A DNA stretch of 64,000 bases, taken from assembly GCF_000447295.1 (NCBI RefSeq), contig NZ_KE650771.1, positions 3,669,964 through 3,733,963 of the forward strand. The letters are read 5' to 3'. The notes under the pieces are model-generated. The model saw nothing but the letters and a program-made list of their open reading frames with translations. It was not told the DNA's origin and searched no databases. Shown here in pieces: positions 60,186-64,000 of the stretch. Position 1 is the first letter of the stretch. Every line of letters starts with the position of its first letter. The DNA is from Fischerella sp. PCC 9431 (lineage in GTDB: Bacteria; Cyanobacteriota; Cyanobacteriia; Cyanobacteriales; Nostocaceae). Made by a program: the position numbers and the translations under genes.

Positions 60186-60275
60186 TTGATCACTCAACAT
60201 CAAGATATTTGCGACAGTACATTTCACTGATGAGCGATCGCATTCTGACAAGCCACTATACATATATGAACTTAT

Positions 60276-60452
60276 ATTGTCCGATCTATAAGAAAGGTCG
60301 TAACATTTGGGTCAATCGTTACGACGTTACTCACTAACATTGTCCCATCTATAGAAAAGGTCGTAACATTTGGGTCAATCGTTACGACGTTACTTATTAA
60401 CATTGTCCCATCTATAAGAAAGGTCGTAACATTTGGGTCAATCGTTACGATG
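60276..60452. repeat. 63-bp tandem repeat, nearly three copies, each with a hairpin
   Basis: Units start at 60276, 60339 and 60402. The first two are full length and the third stops after about 50 bases; identity between copies is over 90 percent by eye. Each unit contains GTCGTAAC...GTTACGAC, an 8-bp inverted repeat (60297-60304 with 60318-60325 in the first unit; the third copy has one change). The array lies between the divergent ABC exporter and DUF2243 genes, so it could be a regulatory array (iteron-like). Confidence 0.9.
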
Positions 60453-60600
60453 TATTCTATGAATGAGACAACATTTGCCACAATTGCAAAAGCAAATCGC
60501 CAATAAAGCCCCATTTTTCATAACTACTAATCTCCAGGCAGAAGATAGCGCTTCAAAAAAGTCTTATCCTGTGGGAAAAGCGTGTCTCATGAGGTCGGTA

Positions 60601-61089
60601 ATGGAGACAAGTAACCAGACGAGTAATCATCGCACTCCCCTAATTGCTGCTGGGATTTTTTTAGGTGTGGGACTAGGAGGATTTGTTGACGGGATTTTGC
60701 TGCATCAAATTTTGCAGTGGCATCATATGTTAAGCAGCATTCAACCGTTAATTAATAAATCTAACATAGATTTAAACATGGTTTGGGACGGTTTGTTTGA
60801 TGCGTTTGACTGGGTAATGACCGTGATCGGGGTACTGTTGCTGTGGCGTGCAGGCGGACGCGATGATGTTCCTTGGTCATCAAATACCTTTTTTGGATCT
60901 ATACTCATCGGTGCTGGGTTGTTTAACTTAGTTGAAGGATTAATAGACCATCAAATTCTTGGTATTCATCATGTTAAACCAGGAGTACATCAGCTAGCTT
61001 GGGATTTGGGATTTTTAGCTAGTGGTGTGCTGCTAATTGTAGTTGGGTGGTTAATTTTACAAACCTTGCCAAAAACGATTGAGAAATAA
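60601..61089 (+). CDS. DUF2243 membrane protein
   Basis: 162 residues from ATG 60601 (METSNQTSNHRTPL), supported by GAGGTCGG upstream; earlier in-frame ATGs at 60463 and 60589 would add unrelated residues derived partly from the repeat region. Four membrane helices: LIAAGIFLGVGLGGFVDGIL, FDWVMTVIGVLLLWRAG, FGSILIGAGLFNLVEGLID and LGFLASGVLLIVVGWLIL. Conserved-looking His residues lie at helix ends (LLHQILQWHHML, DHQILGIHHV), which suggests metal or heme binding. The family is of unknown function and often sits near heme-copper oxidase or caa3-type genes in other bacteria. Function inferred at best. Confidence 0.87.
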   Translation: METSNQTSNHRTPLIAAGIFLGVGLGGFVDGILLHQILQWHHMLSSIQPLINKSNIDLNMVWDGLFDAFDWVMTVIGVLLLWRAGGRDDVPWSSNTFFGSILIGAGLFNLVEGLIDHQILGIHHVKPGVHQLAWDLGFLASGVLLIVVGWLILQTLPKTIEK

Positions 61090-61137
61090 TACGGTTTTGG
61101 TAACAAGGGTGCAGGGTGCAGAAATGTAAAAATGTAG

Positions 61138-61165
61138 GGTGTGTTGTCGCGTAGCGCAACGCACC
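61138..61165. repeat. Hairpin repeat GGTGTGTTG...CAACGCACC
   Basis: A stem built from GGTG/CACC, GTTG/CAAC and CGC/GCG with one bulge and one mismatch around a GTA loop. The style (a GTGCGTTGCGC-type palindrome) is familiar from cyanobacterial intergenic repeats. It lies between the DUF2243 gene and the convergent acetyltransferase. Confidence 0.5.
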
Positions 61166-61251
61166 TTCAAGACTCAAAGCTGCGTGATTCCTACAGCATA
61201 ACGCAACAGCAATCAAGCGGGAGGAACAACACGTGAATTACGTGCGATCGC

Positions 61252-61770
61252 TTATTTTCTATTACCTCTCGTAGGATCATAAATCTCGTAATAAAGCAAG
61301 GGTCTTTCGTTAACTATGTCTCTTTTTATTCGAGACATGCCTATTTTATTCAAGACGCGAATTGAGCGATCGTTTGGCTCATCAACATCTGCAACTATAT
61401 ATTTAAGATCCAAGTTGGCAAATGCATAATCTAGTACAGCCAAAGTCGCTTCGGTTGCATAACCACGTCCCCAAAACTGGGGTCGGACACCAAAAATTAA
61501 ACTAGGTAATTCTTCACTAAATTGGAGTAAACCTGCAAACCCGGCTATCTGGTTGCTGTGATTCTCAAAAAATAACCAAATTCCATAACCCTGATTGCTA
61601 AAGCTAGTAATGCTGGCTTCAATAAAGCCTTGAGCTTCTTCACGGGAAATTTGGCGATCGTCAAAGAGAAATCGCCGAATGTCTGCATCACACCATAAAT
61701 TGTGTAGAGAGTCAAGATCTGCAATTTGACATGGGCGTAGGTATAGGCGATCGCTGTGTAGCAAGTTCAT
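61252..61770 (-). CDS. GNAT acetyltransferase (RimJ/RimL type)
   Basis: 172 residues from ATG 61770. The GNAT fold is shown by the start LHSDRLYLRPCQIADLDSLH, the central strand GYGIWLFFENHSNQIAGFAG and the acetyl-CoA loop RPQFWGRGYATEATLAVLDY near 95-115, followed by VDEPNDRSIRVLNKIGM. These are typical of N-alpha or side-chain acetyltransferases of ribosomal-protein type. Its start overlaps the stop of the second GNAT gene by four bases (ATGA-type coupling), so the two proteins are probably made together. Substrate unknown. Confidence 0.93.
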   Translation of the reverse strand: MNLLHSDRLYLRPCQIADLDSLHNLWCDADIRRFLFDDRQISREEAQGFIEASITSFSNQGYGIWLFFENHSNQIAGFAGLLQFSEELPSLIFGVRPQFWGRGYATEATLAVLDYAFANLDLKYIVADVDEPNDRSIRVLNKIGMSRIKRDIVNERPLLYYEIYDPTRGNRK

Positions 61771-62321
61771 GGAAATAGCAGAGTATAACTAGAATCGTCC
61801 GGTTGCCAAGCTGCTCGTGTCAGAGCATAATACACTACATTTAAATTATAAAAATAAGCTTCTTTTTCATACTTTAATCCGGCTTTTTCCATCACACGCC
61901 GGGAAGCAGTATGTTCTGGTGCAGTGATGGCAACAATTTTGTCTAATTTGACCTCTGCAAAACCATACCTCAAACTAGCTTTTGTGGCTTCTGTAGCGAT
62001 ACCTTGATTCCTATAAGCTTGATCCAAACGATAGAGAACTTCTACTTCTGGAGTGTTTGGTAAAAAATTTAATCCGCAATGACCTATTAACTTATTTGTA
62101 GCTTTGTCTACTACAACCCAAACTCCAAAGCCGTGCTGTTTCCAATGGTGCATAAAAAATTCTAAAATTTGTTGTGTGACATCTTTGACTTGATCTTTGG
62201 GAATAGGACCTCTGGGGGAGTATTTCATTACTTCGGGATTGCTTAAAATTACTGCTGTTTCATCGACATCATCAAGGGTGTATGGTCGGAGGTACAATCG
62301 CGTGGTTTCAATCTTTGGCAT
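61767..62321 (-). CDS. GNAT acetyltransferase (RimJ/RimL type), paralogue of the next gene
   Basis: 184 residues from ATG 62321 (MPKIETTRLYLRPY); a GTG at 62345 would add eight. It has the same order of motifs as its neighbour: TTRLYLRPYTLDDVDETAVI, GFGVWVVVDKATNKLIGHCG, RLDQAYRNQGIATEATKASL (acetyl-CoA loop with R-x2-G-I-A) and APEHTASRRVMEKAGLKYEKE. The pair shares about 30 percent of positions by eye, typical of an old tandem duplication. The stop overlaps the start of the downstream copy. It is divergent from the ABC exporter gene at 62400, only about 78 bases away, so promoters overlap. Confidence 0.92.
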   Translation of the reverse strand: MPKIETTRLYLRPYTLDDVDETAVILSNPEVMKYSPRGPIPKDQVKDVTQQILEFFMHHWKQHGFGVWVVVDKATNKLIGHCGLNFLPNTPEVEVLYRLDQAYRNQGIATEATKASLRYGFAEVKLDKIVAITAPEHTASRRVMEKAGLKYEKEAYFYNLNVVYYALTRAAWQPDDSSYTLLFP

Positions 62322-62399
62322 GATGATGAGTAGAGATGCGAACACTATATTAAAAAAATTTGCTTATAGTATTGTAAAAATTAATATAATTTTCCTATT

Positions 62400-64000
62400 A
62401 TGAGCATCTCTATACCTGGAAAAAAATCTCACTCCGAATACCGTCAACATGAAAATGACTGGCGGTTATTTTTGCGATTAGCACCCTATGGTCGTCGGCA
62501 TGTGCGATCGCTTGTATTATCAATACTATTACTCGTACCAGTAACTTTAGCTAATGCTGTCCAACCATTGTTGATCGGACAGGTTATTTCTCTGATTCGT
62601 AAAGAACCAAGTACCTATGAATTTCTACGCAATCTTCCCTTTTGGTCAGCTTTACACCTTTTGGAAGGATTTTTAATTGTCACGGTAATTATTCGATTGA
62701 TATTTACAGGTTTTCAGGGTTATTTAGTACAGAGGGTAGGACAACAAATCACTGCTGATATTCGCCAAGATTTATTTGGACATGTTACTTCTTTAGCAGT
62801 ACGCTTTTTTGATCGCACACCTGTTGGTAAATTAATTACTCGACTCACCAGCGATGTGGAAATATTAGGAGATGTCTTTGCAACCGGGGCAATTGGCATT
62901 GTATCTGATATGTTTTCCATGCTGGTGATTCTCGGTTTTATGTTTTCGCTTCAGTGGAAACTCGCTTTGATGCTGCTGTTGATGCTGATACCTGTATCAG
63001 CTTTAATCATTTATTTTCAACAACAGTACCGTAAAGCTAATTACAAATCTAGAGAAGAACTTTCAATCTTAAACTCCCAACTCCAAGAAAATATTGTTGG
63101 TATTAATGTTGTACAACTCTTCCGCCGAGAAAAATTTAATGCTGAGTTGTTTCGCAAAAGTAATAAACGTTATATCAAAGAGGTAGATAAAACTATCTTT
63201 CATGACACTGCTGTATCTGCAACCTTAGAATGGATTTCCTTGGTAGCGATCGCAGCTGTTTTGTGGGTTGGTGGTTATTTACTTTTACAACAAAGCTTGA
63301 CTTTTGGAATTTTATCTTCATTTGTATTGTATGCTGAAAGGCTATTCCAGCCTCTACAACAATTTGCGGAAAAGTTTACGGTGATTCAATCAGGTTTCAC
63401 TGCCATTGAACGCGTTACTGATATTTTGGATGAACCCATCGAAATCCGCGATCGCGCTAATCCCAGAGTATCAGTTTTGGATGCCCAATTTGGATATATT
63501 GACGAAATAGTTGACCATCTCGAATCTGAAACTGACCATCCCAAACCACAATTAGGAGAAATCAAATTTGAACACGTTTGGTTTGGTTATAAAGAAGATG
63601 ATTACGTAATTAAAGATTTAGATTTTACAATTCATCCCGGCGAGAAAATCGCCTTAGTCGGTCCCACTGGTGCTGGGAAAACAACTATCATTCGTCTTTT
63701 GTGTCGTCTCTACGAACCTAGTAAAGGACGCATTTTAGTTGATGGTATAGATATCCGAGAATTACCCCAAGCTGAACTACGCCGCTACATGGCAGTAATT
63801 TTACAAGAAGGTTTCTTATTTGCTGGCGATGTCAAAAGCAATATTACCTTGGCTGATGGTTATTCTTTTGAGGAAGTGCGACAAGCAGCAGAGAAAACCA
63901 ACATTGCCCAATTTATCGAAGAACTTCCCCAAGGATATGATACCCAACTGCGAGAAAGAGGTACAAACCTTTCTAGTGGTCAAAAGCAACTATTAGCCTT
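62400..64000 (+). CDS. ABC exporter, fused permease and ATPase, cut by the window end
   Basis: The frame begins with ATG at 62400 (MSISIPGKKSHSEYRQ) and remains open to base 64000, covering about 533 residues. Six membrane helices fill the first 330 (for example VLSILLLVPVTLANAVQ and MLVILGFMF). An unusual linker LDAQFGYIDEIVDHLESETDH lies between the two halves, followed by the ATPase domain with Walker A GPTGAGKTTIIRL, Q-loop VILQEGFLF and the start of the signature region NLSSGQKQL. Exporters of this DUF-like length with a long acidic linker are common in cyanobacteria and may act as heterodimers. The C-terminal Walker B is outside the window. Confidence 0.93.
   Translation, partial: MSISIPGKKSHSEYRQHENDWRLFLRLAPYGRRHVRSLVLSILLLVPVTLANAVQPLLIGQVISLIRKEPSTYEFLRNLPFWSALHLLEGFLIVTVIIRLIFTGFQGYLVQRVGQQITADIRQDLFGHVTSLAVRFFDRTPVGKLITRLTSDVEILGDVFATGAIGIVSDMFSMLVILGFMFSLQWKLALMLLLMLIPVSALIIYFQQQYRKANYKSREELSILNSQLQENIVGINVVQLFRREKFNAELFRKSNKRYIKEVDKTIFHDTAVSATLEWISLVAIAAVLWVGGYLLLQQSLTFGILSSFVLYAERLFQPLQQFAEKFTVIQSGFTAIERVTDILDEPIEIRDRANPRVSVLDAQFGYIDEIVDHLESETDHPKPQLGEIKFEHVWFGYKEDDYVIKDLDFTIHPGEKIALVGPTGAGKTTIIRLLCRLYEPSKGRILVDGIDIRELPQAELRRYMAVILQEGFLFAGDVKSNITLADGYSFEEVRQAAEKTNIAQFIEELPQGYDTQLRERGTNLSSGQKQLLA

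Noticed and set aside
60276-60452. CRISPR-like array
   Set aside because: Whole 63-bp units are repeated with no unique spacers, only about 2.8 copies are present, and there are no cas genes.
60272-60514. Minus-strand frame of 80 codons with a repeated VVTIDPNVTTF unit
   Set aside because: The protein repeat only reflects the 63-bp DNA tandem repeat; no ribosome-binding site and no independent support.

Overview
The window looks like chromosome of a filamentous, probably heterocyst-forming cyanobacterium (Nostocales type). The reasons are the very frequent HIP1 octamer GCGATCGC, heptameric short tandem repeats (CAGTTAT, CACTGTT, CCCCAAT) between genes, an rbp-rpsU pair, an acyl-ACP synthetase, a DesC-type desaturase, and many short cyanobacterial hairpin repeats. 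No phage, plasmid or CRISPR module is visible. Clear mobile DNA is one ISAzo13-type insertion sequence (1840-3163) and one probable tnpB-less IS200/IS605-like remnant (about 26870-27110). All identifications come from reading translated frames and motifs; no database search was run.

Layout. 1-5.4 kb: a membrane protein cut by the window edge, a CYTH phosphatase, the IS element, small hypotheticals and an orphan DUF1778 antitoxin. 5.4-15 kb: a TetR regulator with an integrase-like C-terminal half, divergent from a fatty-acid desaturase with two palindromic operators between them; then a pentapeptide protein, a TPR lipoprotein, a COG4299-type membrane acyltransferase, a FAS1 protein, a DUF4383 protein, and a MoaD/ThiS protein beside threonine synthase. 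15.3-26.8 kb: five large exported proteins (DUF11, SdrD-B-like and Ig-like domains plus one 1213-residue predicted outer-membrane beta-barrel), probably one surface-assembly module. 26.8-28.7 kb: a low-coding stretch with the IS605-like remnant, a perfect 46-bp palindrome and two paralogous small membrane proteins.

28.8-33.5 kb: acyl-ACP synthetase, a YlqD-like protein, a secreted hypothetical and the E2 subunit of pyruvate dehydrogenase. 33.6-47.9 kb: a single-strand exopolysaccharide cluster of Wzx/Wzy type: BY-kinase/co-polymerase, initiating sugar transferase, three glycosyltransferases, a beta-helix lipoprotein, Wzy polymerase, Wzx flippase, a methyltransferase and a CapD-like epimerase/dehydratase. 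Upstream of it lies 2.7 kb of very AT-rich DNA without genes but with diverged direct repeats. 50.6-64 kb: a small membrane protein, an HtrA/Deg protease, RNA-binding protein plus S21, a TPR protein, an SDR oxidoreductase, a CoiA-like protein, tRNA-Thr and tRNA-Tyr, two ABC exporters (the second cut by the window end), a DUF2243 membrane protein preceded by 63-bp tandem repeats, and two overlapping GNAT acetyltransferases.

Most interesting items: the TetR-integrase fusion with its operators, the DUF11/beta-barrel surface cluster, the small paralogous membrane proteins with the perfect palindrome nearby, the tnpB-less IS605-like RNA region, the canonical A7 slippery site in the transposase, and the WbqC fossil at the start of the wzc-like gene.
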